This document shows positions 46,633 to 54,415 of a stretch of DNA of 64,000 nucleotides, in pieces. Under the pieces are notes generated by a model. That model was not told the origin of the DNA and searched no databases. It saw only the letters and a list, made by a program, of their open reading frames with translations. Both the position numbers and the translations under genes were made by a program. The DNA lies in assembly GCA_022457155.1 (NCBI GenBank), contig JAJGOT010000202.1, positions 1,292,001 through 1,356,000 of the forward strand, given 5' to 3'. Positions within the stretch are counted from its first letter, which is position 1, and every line of letters begins with the position of its first letter. Source of the DNA: Cladopsammia gracilis. Its lineage: Eukaryota; Cnidaria; Anthozoa; Scleractinia; Dendrophylliidae.

Positions 46633-47592
46633 ATGAACAACTCAACTAACACGGTCTTCACTCATCATCATAACGAAATGCGAATTTCATATGCATTGAA
46701 AGCAGCGTTCTACATGGTCATTTCAGTTGCTGCCTTTTTATCTGTTATCGGCAATAGTTTAGAGATTATAACGTTTCTACGAACACAAAGCCTCCGGACC
46801 AGCACTAACCACTACATCACTAGTATGGCAGTCTCGGATCTCCTTCTTGTTGTCAGCAGCTGGATTCAATACTCAATAAGCAGACTTTCAGTTTTTGAAG
46901 ATGCCTTGACTCCATTCGTATGCAAACTTTGTTCATTCTCAGCGCCTGTTTCGTATTCAGTATCAATTGCAAGTCTTGTACTCCTTTCCGTGGACAGATT
47001 TGTCGCTATTGTGTTTCCTATGAAAGTATCCATAATAACGACAAGGATTAGAGCAATTTTCATTTTACTAACGTGGGTTGTACCGATGGGACTCTTTCGT
47101 CCAAATTTGTATCTTGTAAGACCGGCAAAAGAAGCTGAAAAACCGTGGCTTTGTTCTACAGGCAAGATAAGTGTACTGAATAGGGTTTCCACAAAGATTG
47201 GGGTCGTGGTTTTTTACTTAGTTCCTCTTATTACCATTGCTATCCTAAACTCTTTGATCATAAAATCCTTGCGGAAGACAAATCCCTTGATCGGAGGAAA
47301 CAGCCAGAGCAACACAACAAGACATAAACGGAATCAGCGAACAATGAAGATGTTAATTTTGATCGTTGTTTCCTTTTTCTTGTGTTGGACCCCTCACAAC
47401 GTCAGAGTATTTTTAAACGATTTAAAAATGTATGTTCTCGAAATTCTTTACATTGTATGTAGCTTCATCTTTCCATTTTTTAGTACCCTTGTCAATCCTG
47501 TTATAATTTTTACCTTAAGCACAAACTACCGACATGCCCTAAAGAATTGTGTACGCGTTGTTTTTGTCAAGTGCAATCCACATGACTGTTAA
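46633..47592 (+). CDS. Class-A GPCR, copy 6, divergent
   Basis: 319 aa with all class-A landmarks (GNS, VSD, DRF, CWTP, NPVII). It differs from copies 1-5 at many sites: N-terminus NNSTNTVFTHHHNE, TM2 LLLVVSSW, second extracellular loop STGKISVLNRVSTK, and a different tail (NCVRVVFVKCNPHDC). An N-glycosylation site in the third intracellular loop region becomes SNTT, which is cytoplasmic and so not used. It starts at the ATG at 46633. As the outgroup of the array it polarises changes in the others. Confidence 0.85.
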   Translation: MNNSTNTVFTHHHNEMRISYALKAAFYMVISVAAFLSVIGNSLEIITFLRTQSLRTSTNHYITSMAVSDLLLVVSSWIQYSISRLSVFEDALTPFVCKLCSFSAPVSYSVSIASLVLLSVDRFVAIVFPMKVSIITTRIRAIFILLTWVVPMGLFRPNLYLVRPAKEAEKPWLCSTGKISVLNRVSTKIGVVVFYLVPLITIAILNSLIIKSLRKTNPLIGGNSQSNTTRHKRNQRTMKMLILIVVSFFLCWTPHNVRVFLNDLKMYVLEILYIVCSFIFPFFSTLVNPVIIFTLSTNYRHALKNCVRVVFVKCNPHDC

Positions 47593-47856
47593 GACTGAAC
47601 AAGCGGTGCGTGAAGAAAATCTTGAACTTCCAGAGCTAAATGTACAGCGATAGTTAAGGTTCGAAACTGTTTTATCCTTTAAGCGGGCCCAATATTGATC
47701 ATCATCAAATTTATCCTTGTAATATCAATGTTAAAATTAATTAGAGACTGGTCATGATAGTTAAGGACATGATCATTTAAGATGACGAATTCTCTTGATA
47801 TTTTAACGACTACTTTCCACTACTTACATATTTATTACATATATTCATTGAGATTG

Positions 47857-48257
47857 GCTCGAAGCTTTTATTGACATCTGTTCAATAGTGTAACACTGAA
47901 ATAACTTGTTTGCCATATTTGTATGCGTTTGGAAAAGCAAGATGGACAAGCGAACCGTCGAGTGGCTTATGAATCAGTTTAAAATTGTTGTAATAACGAC
48001 AAAAACGTTATAAAGTGTAATATAAAACTTAACATACATAGTACACTAAAGGTTCCCTTTTATTCACCCAAAATACGGAATCTTGTACGTCCTAGGTTTA
48101 ATCTAATGGCTTTATCTCGTCTTTGATGTCATTAGGTTATTTGGTTTGAGAGTTTTCGAGGGTGTTTCCCCTGAAAATAAAATATCATTTTCTAGCTTTG
48201 GGAATGCTGTCTTTATATGATCTTTCCAGCGCGCACTTGTCGACCATTTTAAGACCT
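47857..48257 (-). repeat. Inverted copy of the unit left end, downstream of copy 6
   Basis: Read on the minus strand, 48257 to 47857 follows 15238-15650 and 45238-45725: AATGGTCGACAAGTGCGCGC, then AAAATATGATATTTTATTTTC-like sequence, then CATACAAATATGG and GAACAGATGTCAATAAAAGC. Identity is roughly 75-80% by eye. With the left end at 45238 it brackets GPCR copy 6 as inverted repeats. Confidence 0.75.
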
Positions 48258-48269
48258 CTTTTAACAGAC

Positions 48270-48780
48270 AAGAAGCCTACACAGTATTGATTGCCGAGTG
48301 TTTTGAGTGCTTTCATGAGAAAAAACAACAACATAAAGTTATGTCTTAAAGTAAGACTAAACTACATTCACTGCATTCACTCAGACATTCAGTAGCCGAC
48401 ACTTGAAACCTCGATCGCCAAGCAAATAGCAAGTTGTATAAAAAACGAAACTTGCCGGAACAAAAATCCCATAGCAATATTAAGCGACGAACACAATATC
48501 AAATGGTCCCATTCATCCATGAACATGTTGCATTGTCTTGAAAACTTGCACGCTGTAATTCTTCCTTCTGCTTCTGAAGTCAACACACGGAGAGATTTTG
48601 CAGCCATCTTGGAATCAAGGGCGAGATCACGAGGTTGCGTGTCAACCAATCAGACCAGTGAACTTAAAATATGCGTGCATACATTTGCATTCACTAATGT
48701 GACATACACACAAAAATAGGAAAACTCAGAGCCGAATCTATAACTCGTCGGCTGCGACACGAGTAAACTTTAGATCCGAC
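48270..48780. other. Non-coding, related to 7859-8260 in inverted orientation
   Basis: Shared landmarks include ATATGCGTGCATACATTTGCAT near 48669 and the terminal hairpin around ACTCGTCGGCTGCGACACGAGT at 48746. No gene. Confidence 0.4.
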
Positions 48781-48839
48781 GACGAGTGCGAGATTGAGTA
48801 CGTGTACGAGATTAAGTACGAGACACGGGAAAAGTTGAA

Positions 48840-49345
48840 AATTTACATGCACATGTAAAAATAAATTTACAACATGTAAATATGGATTTACATACTTTGT
48901 AAACTGCGATTTACATGTAAGGGTTTTGTAAATAAAATTTACATGAAATTTACAGGTTTGAGCGCACATGTAAATCTACTGTAAATTGTTATTAACATGG
49001 TTCTTGTTACAGTGAGAAAAAAAGGGGTCATGTAAATAACATGGAAATTATTTCACACACATTTACAGTATCTAGACCCTGTAAATAACATGTAAATCGA
49101 AAAACGGAGCTTGCAAGGAACCCTGTAAATAACATGTAAATCGAAAAAGGGAGGCTAGAAAGAACCCTGTAAATAACATGTAAATCGAAAAAGGGAGGTT
49201 ATCATGTAAATAACATTTAAATAAAAATGGGGGGGCTATCCTGTAAATAACATGTAAATACAAAAAGGGAGGCTAACCTGTAAATAGCATGTAAATCGAA
49301 AAAGGGAGTCTGTAAGGAACCTTGTAAATAACATGTAAATCGAAT
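48840..49345. repeat. ATGTAAAT minisatellite
   Basis: The left part (48840-49000) is dense in ATTTACATG/CATGTAAAT on both strands. From 49075 the array is direct: CTGTAAATAACATGTAAATCGAAAAAGGGAGG repeats about seven times with spacers of variable length. No coding potential is evident. Confidence 0.8.
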
Positions 49346-50005
49346 GAAGGGCTCATTTGAGCCAACCCGTGAAAATACAGTAATCCACGATACGATATGT
49401 GTGATATTTAAGGTTTACTTACGCAGTTCAGTAAAAAAAGTCAAGGATATAAAAGCGATTTCAAGTTTAATTTCGCTTGAGAGCAAGTCGATTGACGGGA
49501 CACATTGGGACACCACCTTGAATAACTTTCGTAGAATGTTTTGTTCGCAATTTTAGGAATAAAGATAAAGGTTGCCAATTTCCATTTATAAATTGGGCGC
49601 AAAACTACACACGTTTCGCTCATTACATATATGGAAGCTTCTATTTTCGGCGCCGTAAGTTAAAACACACTATAATTATAAACAAGACTCAGATAAAAAG
49701 GGTAAATTTAGACTGGCCGAGACAAAACTGGACTTTTTTATTCATACAAAATAATGAAACTCAAGAGAAAATGAAGTAAGAGATTAGAACCCCGTACCCC
49801 ATGATAATTATTTGAAATCTATTAGTTAGCGGCCATGCTGTGAAGGTTATTTTTATTTTCGTTTCCATGACCGCGCAGTTTGATCTGACCAATCAGGTAT
49901 CGTCTTTAAAATAGCGATGAACTAACAATATCATTGGAAGAGGCCTGTGTATGGAGAATGGAGACCACATGTATGGAGACCACACAAAGAAAAGAAAAAA
50001 TCTTT
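49346..50005. other. Spacer, no gene recognised
   Basis: Short ORFs only. At 49947-49985 GGAGACCACATGTATGGAGACCACA is a small direct repeat just before the tRNA-like sequence. Confidence 0.4.
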
Positions 50006-50078
50006 GACCTTGGTGGGATTCGAACCCACGACCTCCGGATCAGATCTTTCGTTACTCTACCGCTTGAACCACGAGGCC
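50006..50078 (-). tRNA. tRNA-derived sequence (SINE head or pseudo-tRNA)
   Basis: On the minus strand, 73 nt begin GGCCTCGTGGTTCAAGCGG and end with a perfect T arm (GTGGG TTCGAAT CCCAC) and CAAGGTC. The acceptor arms pair with one mismatch. The anticodon stem does not fold properly, and the A box deviates from consensus, so a functional tRNA is unlikely. A SINE head is the likelier reading. Confidence 0.55.
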
Positions 50079-50223
50079 GTACAAGAGCAGATCGTGGGTA
50101 ATAAGGTGGTAATTTGTGACAATGAGAATGTGAAGGGTATAAATAAATGTTGAGCCACGTAGCATGACATTTACCGTTCTGTAGCGTTTTTCTATTAAAG
50201 TCTTGAAATATCAATTTGAATTC

Positions 50224-50700
50224 CAGTGGTGGCTGTCCCCTTCCCCTTTTTGCTTTAAAAAGTAATGTCTTAAAGGCCGAAATGAGTAGTTAAGGGGGTC
50301 GGTTTGGGGCACAAAGGGATGCCGCCTCATTAGCATATGTCAATCAAATGTTTAAACCAATCAGAGTATTTGAAAGAACACAAAGGGATACCGTCTCATT
50401 AGCATATGTCAATCAAATGTTTGAACCAATCAGAGTATACTGGTCATGAGCATATGTCAATCAAAAACCGGAAGTGAGAGGAAAAGAGAATTGGTTGTCA
50501 ATCAAAATTGGGAGAGAGGGTGATGGGTATGGGAGAGAGGGGACTGGAACCTAGTATGGATACGGAAGAGAGGGGGCTAGGACCAATAAAAGGAACTGGA
50601 ACCCAGTATGGGTACGGAAGAGAGGGGACTAGGACCAATAAAAAGAACCGGAAATGAGTTTTGCTGGAATGCGAGGAACCGGAAGTGAGGGCAACCAGAG
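50224..50700. repeat. Direct repeats at left margin of the virus-like element
   Basis: A block of about 70 bp (CACAAAGGGATGCCGCCTCATTAGCATATGTCAATC...ACCAATCAGAGTAT) occurs twice (about 50311 and 50379) with a partial third at 50447. A second type of about 55 bp (CTGGAACCTAGTATGGATACGGAAGAGAGG...GGACCAATAAAA) occurs twice (50543-50650). Polinton termini often contain subterminal repeats, so the left TIR may lie here. The opposite TIR is outside the window. Confidence 0.55.
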
Positions 50701-50742
50701 AATGTTTTAACAAGAGATTGTTTTGAGTTATTTAATATAAAA

Positions 50743-50825
50743 GGGGCTTTAGCTCAACGGGCAGAGCGCTCGCCTTGTACAAAGTGCAAGCGCGAGAGAT
50801 GGTGGTTCGAGTCCACTTCGCTCCA
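50743..50825 (+). tRNA. tRNA-like gene with extended anticodon arm
   Basis: Starts GGGGCTTTAGCTCAACGGGC (good A box), has B box GGTTCGAGTCC and a well-paired T arm, and ends with TTCGCTCC plus A; a T-run terminator follows at 50827. The anticodon stem CTCGC/GCGAG is perfect, but 18 nt lie between the strands. Read as a tRNA with an 11-nt intron after position 37 the anticodon is TGT (Thr). Two acceptor pairs nearest the T arm mismatch, so it may be degenerate or belong to the element. Confidence 0.6.
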
Positions 50826-50980
50826 TTCTTTTTTTTTCAGGGATGCGCATAGAAATGACAGACAATTGAATATACATTTTCACTGGTTTATTGAGTAAAT
50901 CAAGGTGATTACAAATGTTGAGACATGCAGTTAAACGTTCTGCCTGGTTAATCTATTTTTCTTCAGTGGTCCAGTGTCAG

Positions 50981-51361
50981 TCACAAACTGCGTTGGCTTC
51001 CTTTCAAATTTGAAAATCCCATTCGAATGAGAAAGCAACCAAGAACATCAAACATATTACAGCAAAGGGTCTTGATTAGTAAATGAAGAATGTTTTCGTC
51101 GTCCAGCAGCAAACTATAACTTGCGACATCATACATATTGAGGCAGGCTTCACAAATATGATTTGTCTCTATTGGATCAAACGCAAAAGCATTGACACAC
51201 AGTTTTTTATCCAAAACCAACTGAAGATAGTCTTTCACTTGTGTAATATTGGTGCTTTGATAAGTAATATGGTACCATCGGTAAGGAGGAATATTTCTCC
51301 ATCTTTTCACTGGCTTCTTGTAAAGATCTTCAAAGTCCAAATAAGCGTTCTTGAAAGCCAT
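50981..51361 (-). CDS. Unrecognised protein at left edge of virus-like element, 126 aa
   Basis: ATG at 51361; stop followed by AATAAA on the minus strand (50887-50892). No family recognised. The protein is rich in aromatic and cysteine residues (HICEACLNMYDVASYSLLL, LIKTLCCNMFDVLGCFL), without a clear signal peptide. Its upstream region carries a perfect TGACGTCA at 51483-51490 and TTGCCCTGACCTGCCC, a promoter style shared with the GRF gene and the 60-61 kb genes. It may be an early accessory gene, which is inference. Confidence 0.6.
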   Translation of the reverse strand: MAFKNAYLDFEDLYKKPVKRWRNIPPYRWYHITYQSTNITQVKDYLQLVLDKKLCVNAFAFDPIETNHICEACLNMYDVASYSLLLDDENILHLLIKTLCCNMFDVLGCFLIRMGFSNLKGSQRSL

Positions 51362-51482
51362 GTTTAACGTTTCGAAATGAGCTCCAGCTGCAAGAGTTGA
51401 TGCGTTTGAAATAGTTTTGCGTTTTAAGGGTCATTGTTTTAGAGCGGGCAGGTCAGGGCAAGGCTATTGTTTATCACAGTGG

Positions 51483-51490
51483 TGACGTCA
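51483..51490. promoter_or_regulatory. CRE site TGACGTCA upstream of 51361 gene
   Basis: Perfect palindromic ATF/CREB consensus 122 bp upstream of the ATG at 51361; it overlaps the stop codon of the GRF gene. Confidence 0.55.
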
Positions 51491-52105
51491 CATAATGGAA
51501 CCACAGGCGGCATGTCCGGAGTTTAGACCATCTGTATTTCTGATAGAAGCAAGAAAACTGTCAATTTCTTGTTCTGTCATGACAGGTGCTGGCACCGGGC
51601 TACCTAGTTTGTAAAGAAATTGTTCTTTTGCTGCTTGCTGCATTTGCTTCTTCTCTTCTATTTCCATGGCCAGTTGTAAATTTTTGTTGGCCATTTCTTC
51701 ATCCCCCCATTGGAAGAACTTGCATCGTTCCTCTGACCTACAGCTAAAGTAGGGTCTTTGTGGGTTCCTTTTTGAGCCTGACACTCTTAATGCAGTTACT
51801 TTTTCGCAATGACAGAAGGGCGTGAAGCTCTTGTACAAAGGCAATAGCTTGCTTGTGATGCTGTTGCAGTAATCTCGTAGCTTGTCCTCAAAGCAAAACA
51901 CTGGACATGTCTTGTCGGGGCAGGTAAAAAACACTTGACCTGATTTCCTGGCAGGACGACTGTTGAGAGTATTGAACAAATGAATAGGACATTTCACTAG
52001 TTCACGTGCACACTGTTTCATTTCTTCCACAACATTTGCTTGTTTAGGGACCTTCTTTTTTGGCTTGCTTTGCTTGTTCACAGAGGTGGTCTTCTTTGAA
52101 TCCAT
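51488..52105 (-). CDS. Two-finger GRF zinc protein of the virus-like element
   Basis: 205 aa from the ATG at 52105 (the longer reading begins at GTG). A lysine-rich N-terminus is followed by two GRF-type zinc fingers. The first runs from CPIHLFNTL to FFTCPDKTCPVFCFED. The second runs from CHCEKVTALRVSG to YFSCRSEERCKFFQWGDEE and matches the family pattern best (C, C, F-x-C, C, FFQW). GRF fingers bind single-stranded nucleic acid in topoisomerase 3, NEIL3 and APE2, so a role in replication or repair of the element is plausible. A helical C-terminal segment follows. The promoter has TCTATAAG at 52154-52161 and TGACGTCA just upstream. Confidence 0.75.
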   Translation of the reverse strand: MDSKKTTSVNKQSKPKKKVPKQANVVEEMKQCARELVKCPIHLFNTLNSRPARKSGQVFFTCPDKTCPVFCFEDKLRDYCNSITSKLLPLYKSFTPFCHCEKVTALRVSGSKRNPQRPYFSCRSEERCKFFQWGDEEMANKNLQLAMEIEEKKQMQQAAKEQFLYKLGSPVPAPVMTEQEIDSFLASIRNTDGLNSGHAACGSIM

Positions 52106-52389
52106 ATTATCAGTTGTTGAAATAGAATGGTGAACAGCTCTTGTATTACTTCTCTTATAGAGCGTATGCACATGACGTCACGGCGGCCATATTGGTGTAC
52201 CAAAACAATAGAACGGCGGCCATGTTGGTGTACCAAAACAATCCTGTGGGATTTGAACGCTTTTCTTATGTTAACACTTTCTTTTGTTCCAATAAATTTG
52301 CATAGCTGCTTGCCACGTGAGTGCATACGCTCTATACTTTGAGCATCACAACAGCATTTGGTGTCATTGGTCTGTTCTGTGTCACTCAT
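52078..52389 (-). CDS. Possible small protein with 11-residue repeat, 103 aa
   Basis: ATG at 52389 lies about 40 bp downstream of TATAAATA (52426-52433, minus strand), with TGACGTCA between them. The N-terminus is cysteine-rich (DTKCCCDAQS). The middle holds two 11-residue repeats (IVLVHQHGRRS and IVLVHQYGRRD) from a 33-bp DNA repeat. The end overlaps the GRF gene start by 28 bp, and the GRF promoter lies inside this frame, so the DNA repeat could be regulatory and the frame fortuitous. No homology recognised. Confidence 0.4.
   Translation of the reverse strand: MSDTEQTNDTKCCCDAQSIERMHSRGKQLCKFIGTKESVNIRKAFKSHRIVLVHQHGRRSIVLVHQYGRRDVMCIRSIREVIQELFTILFQQLIIWIQRRPPL
52173..52180. promoter_or_regulatory. 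CRE site TGACGTCA in GRF gene promoter
   Basis: Lies 12 bp upstream of TCTATAAG (52154-52161) and about 70 bp upstream of the ATG at 52105, a canonical core-promoter spacing. Confidence 0.6.
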
Positions 52390-52391
52390 TA

Positions 52392-52399
52392 TGACGTCA
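52392..52399. promoter_or_regulatory. CRE site TGACGTCA next to ATG 52389
   Basis: Perfect palindrome between TATAAATA (52426-52433) and the ATG at 52389. Its place downstream of the TATA box is unusual. Confidence 0.5.
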
Positions 52400-52428
52400 A
52401 TGAACTTGTTTGATCCTGCCCACTCTAT

Positions 52429-52911
52429 TTATACATGATCTACCTCATCAAGTCCCTCGGACCAAAGTCCAGGTTGTTCAATGTCAAACAGTTCATTCAA
52501 ATCTTCATGAAAAAGACCGTACAATTCGTATTTAAATGCAAAATTGACCGTTTCAAATGTTAAAATATCCTTTAACATAACTTTGTCATCCATCACAGTT
52601 TTTGTCCATTCGATGTCATGATCTGAAAGCACTGGAATAAGATAACCTTTATCCAATAAAGCCCTTCTCCATTCGGTGTGAACAGCACGCCAATCTATGT
52701 TGTATAATGTGTTCTTGATCGCATCGTCGACGCGATGATGATATTCGAACAATTCAGCGGAGAAAAAACTAGCAGACTTTGGTACTTGTAAACCGCTTCG
52801 TGTGATAATCAACTCAAGTAAACTGACAATCCATTGTTTTTTCCACATCAGCTGATAACACGCATCTCTGCAGCTTTTTACTTGTTCCAGATCTACCCAC
52901 CGATAAGCCAT
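52429..52911 (-). CDS. Unrecognised protein, 160 aa
   Basis: ATG at 52911, open to a stop at 52429, and followed directly by the TATA box of the next gene. The composition looks like a soluble helical protein (WKKQWIVSLLELIITRSGLQ, AVHTEWRRALLDKGYLIPV) with an acidic C-terminus. No signal peptide or motif recognised. It lies between the GRF gene and the phospholipase gene on the same strand. Similar size and character to the proteins at 60184, 60695 and 61234 suggests a class of accessory proteins, but no sequence relation was established. Confidence 0.65.
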   Translation of the reverse strand: MAYRWVDLEQVKSCRDACYQLMWKKQWIVSLLELIITRSGLQVPKSASFFSAELFEYHHRVDDAIKNTLYNIDWRAVHTEWRRALLDKGYLIPVLSDHDIEWTKTVMDDKVMLKDILTFETVNFAFKYELYGLFHEDLNELFDIEQPGLWSEGLDEVDHV

Positions 52912-52962
52912 GTTTACAGTTTGAGTTTTCGTTTGATACTGATGATGTTTCGAACCATCTTC

Positions 52963-53268
52963 TCAGTTAAATGTTTTTTTAGGTAATTTGTCAATAGCTT
53001 TTACCATTTTGTCGTCGGCTTTCCAAATGTCTTCTTTTTTCTTGGCTTTAGAATAAGCGATATCGTGAGCTTTGGCAATACGATCCAATCTATTAATTCC
53101 CTTGTCACCACGTTTCAATCGCTTTTCCAACTTTGTAAATGGCCCGAGAAACTGATAACCGGGCCAGTGTAATTCCGGCGGGTTGAGTTTTTGCAAAGCT
53201 CCCACTAAATTGATTCCACCTCGTCCTCGTTGTAATCTTTTTCTTCGTTGTTTGCTTCGTTTGGGCAT
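52963..53268 (-). CDS. Phospholipase A2-domain protein of virus-like element
   Basis: 101 aa from the ATG at 53268; the upstream extension starts at GTG and is disregarded. A basic N-terminus (KRSKQRRKRLQRGRGG) precedes a parvovirus VP1-type phospholipase A2 domain: WPGYQFLGPFTKLEKRL (calcium-loop region, with F where GPG is usual) and DRIAKAHDIAYSKA with the catalytic HD pair, then a conserved D in the ADDKMV segment. In parvoviruses this activity breaches endosomal membranes during entry, and such domains are also reported in adintoviruses. The calcium-loop variation leaves catalytic activity open. Confidence 0.75.
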   Translation of the reverse strand: MPKRSKQRRKRLQRGRGGINLVGALQKLNPPELHWPGYQFLGPFTKLEKRLKRGDKGINRLDRIAKAHDIAYSKAKKKEDIWKADDKMVKAIDKLPKKTFN

Positions 53269-53308
53269 ACTGAACACAATGACTACAGTTATTTTCGATA
53301 AACGCCTT

Positions 53309-53542
53309 TTATTCTGTTTCGTAAAGGGTTGACTTGCCACGCCTTGATCGTTTTTTCACAGTGGAATAGGTCAATCTTTTCTTGACTTTTTTACCCTGAG
53401 GTTCCCAGTCTTCCCATCCTGTTGCTTTTTTAAGAACTTTCGCCAAATGTCCTTTGACGCTTGCCTGTGTTTTTCGACGCTTTGTAGTTTTAAGAGAGGT
53501 CGGATACCAATACACCGAACCAGGAGTCGTTTGTTTCTTCTA
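53309..53542 (-). pseudogene. Basic C-terminal segment downstream of an in-frame TAG
   Basis: Directly continues the reading frame of the 53540-53995 gene after its TAG stop, for 77 codons, and has no ATG of its own. It is lysine/arginine-rich (TTKRRKTQASVKGHLAKVL, KKVKKRLTYSTVKKRSRRGK). Either the TAG is a nonsense mutation that removed the C-terminus of one longer protein, or it is read through. Initiation on its own is unlikely. Confidence 0.5.
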
Positions 53543-53995
53543 TTTAGAGACATGTGTCTCATCGGATTGTTCAATATGTTCTTCTTGCGGTAAGGTGACA
53601 TCTATGCTAGGTTTGGTTGATTCTTGTTTGATTTCTCGCTTGATTGAGTTGGGTGTCTTTACCTTAAACATGTTGGCAATTTTTTGTATCATTTTCTGTT
53701 CACCAGTCGTCATCAAATCATCAGGCTCATCTTCGTTATCGTCGTCTATACCAATTACTTGTTGCATGCGGTAGTTTTGAAATCGTTTTCGAATCTCTGG
53801 TTCCAAAGAATTCGTCAAAACTACCTTTTCCTCTGCTGACATGTTAGGATTGTTGAGAATCTGTTGTTCTTTCTTGACAGATGAAAGTAAAGCATTGAGT
53901 CGGGGTGATTCTGTATAATAACTTTTCAACATTTCCTCACCCACTTGATAAGGAACCATCATCATTTTCTGGTATTCCACACCTTTCTTGGACAT
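53540..53995 (-). CDS. Conserved-type virion protein, unknown role, 151 aa
   Basis: ATG at 53995 with CATAAAAA upstream (54030-54036). The N-terminal part (KMMMVPYQVGEEMLKSYY) and the helical LNALLSSVKKEQQILNNPNM region resemble small proteins found beside capsid genes in Polinton-like elements; this is from memory of the family and not tested. An acidic patch (DDDNEDEPDD) follows, then a lysine/glutamate-rich tail to TAG. The frame stays open past the TAG (see 53309-53542), so the protein may be truncated. Confidence 0.6.
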   Translation of the reverse strand: MSKKGVEYQKMMMVPYQVGEEMLKSYYTESPRLNALLSSVKKEQQILNNPNMSAEEKVVLTNSLEPEIRKRFQNYRMQQVIGIDDDNEDEPDDLMTTGEQKMIQKIANMFKVKTPNSIKREIKQESTKPSIDVTLPQEEHIEQSDETHVSK

Positions 53996-54093
53996 CTTTT
54001 AAAACTGATATAGCACGTTAGGTCCAACCTTTTTATGCTCTTAAAGAAGACAGCATCCCAAAACTTTGAGAAATCCACTACCACGTTGACTCA

Positions 54094-54369
54094 TCAAATT
54101 GTCACGTCGTTTTTTCTGAGACAATGATTTTTGGCCAAATTACGCATCTGTTTTCGATACGGTTTTAACCTAATCACATGTTGTGGATGAATGGGGAGTT
54201 TGTTTTTCAATAGATTGAGTGTCAATTCACTCATGGCATTAATTTGATCCTTGTTGGCGTGACGGATTAAATCACGTCTTTTGTTGGCTTTTGCTTCCTT
54301 CAAAATAGACTCTAAGAAATGAACTTGTCGTAGGGCGGACTTCATGACGAGTAATAAAGGATAAGTCAT
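54094..54369 (-). CDS. Small conserved element protein with frameshifted end, 91 aa
   Basis: ATG at 54369, TATA (CTATAAAT) at 54381-54388. The helical core (RRDLIRHANKDQINAMSELTL, then LLKNKLPIHPQHV and RKQM) matches a small protein family that often precedes the packaging ATPase in cnidarian Polinton-like elements. The family usually ends in a basic stretch and a glycine-rich tail. Here the frame closes early, while another frame continues from an A-run (54127-54131) for about 30 codons to a stop at 54041 with that character. A one-base indel in the run is the simplest cause. Function is unknown. Confidence 0.65.
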   Translation of the reverse strand: MTYPLLLVMKSALRQVHFLESILKEAKANKRRDLIRHANKDQINAMSELTLNLLKNKLPIHPQHVIRLKPYRKQMRNLAKNHCLRKNDVTI

Positions 54370-54415
54370 TAATCAATCTTATTTATAGACCAGGACAAAA
54401 AAAAAGGGAGTGCGT

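Larger units (their letters stand above)
45238..48260 (+). repeat. Tandem unit 6 (GPCR copy 6)
   Basis: Most divergent unit. It has the full left end, lacks the foldback insert and one of the two upstream 235-bp repeats, and carries a small private insert at about 45395-45475 with hairpins (AATCGGC...GCCGATT and AGCCTGTTCACAGGCT). The LINE relic is absent. The right end is an inverted copy of the unit's own left end. Confidence 0.75.

Noticed and set aside
49947..50153. 68-codon frame containing VGFEPTTSGSDLSLLYRL
   Set aside because: This is the translated tRNA-derived sequence on the opposite strand, a common false ORF.
53371..53601. 76-codon ATG-started minus frame between virion genes
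   Set aside because: It overlaps the 151-aa gene and its extension in another frame and looks less protein-like than they do.
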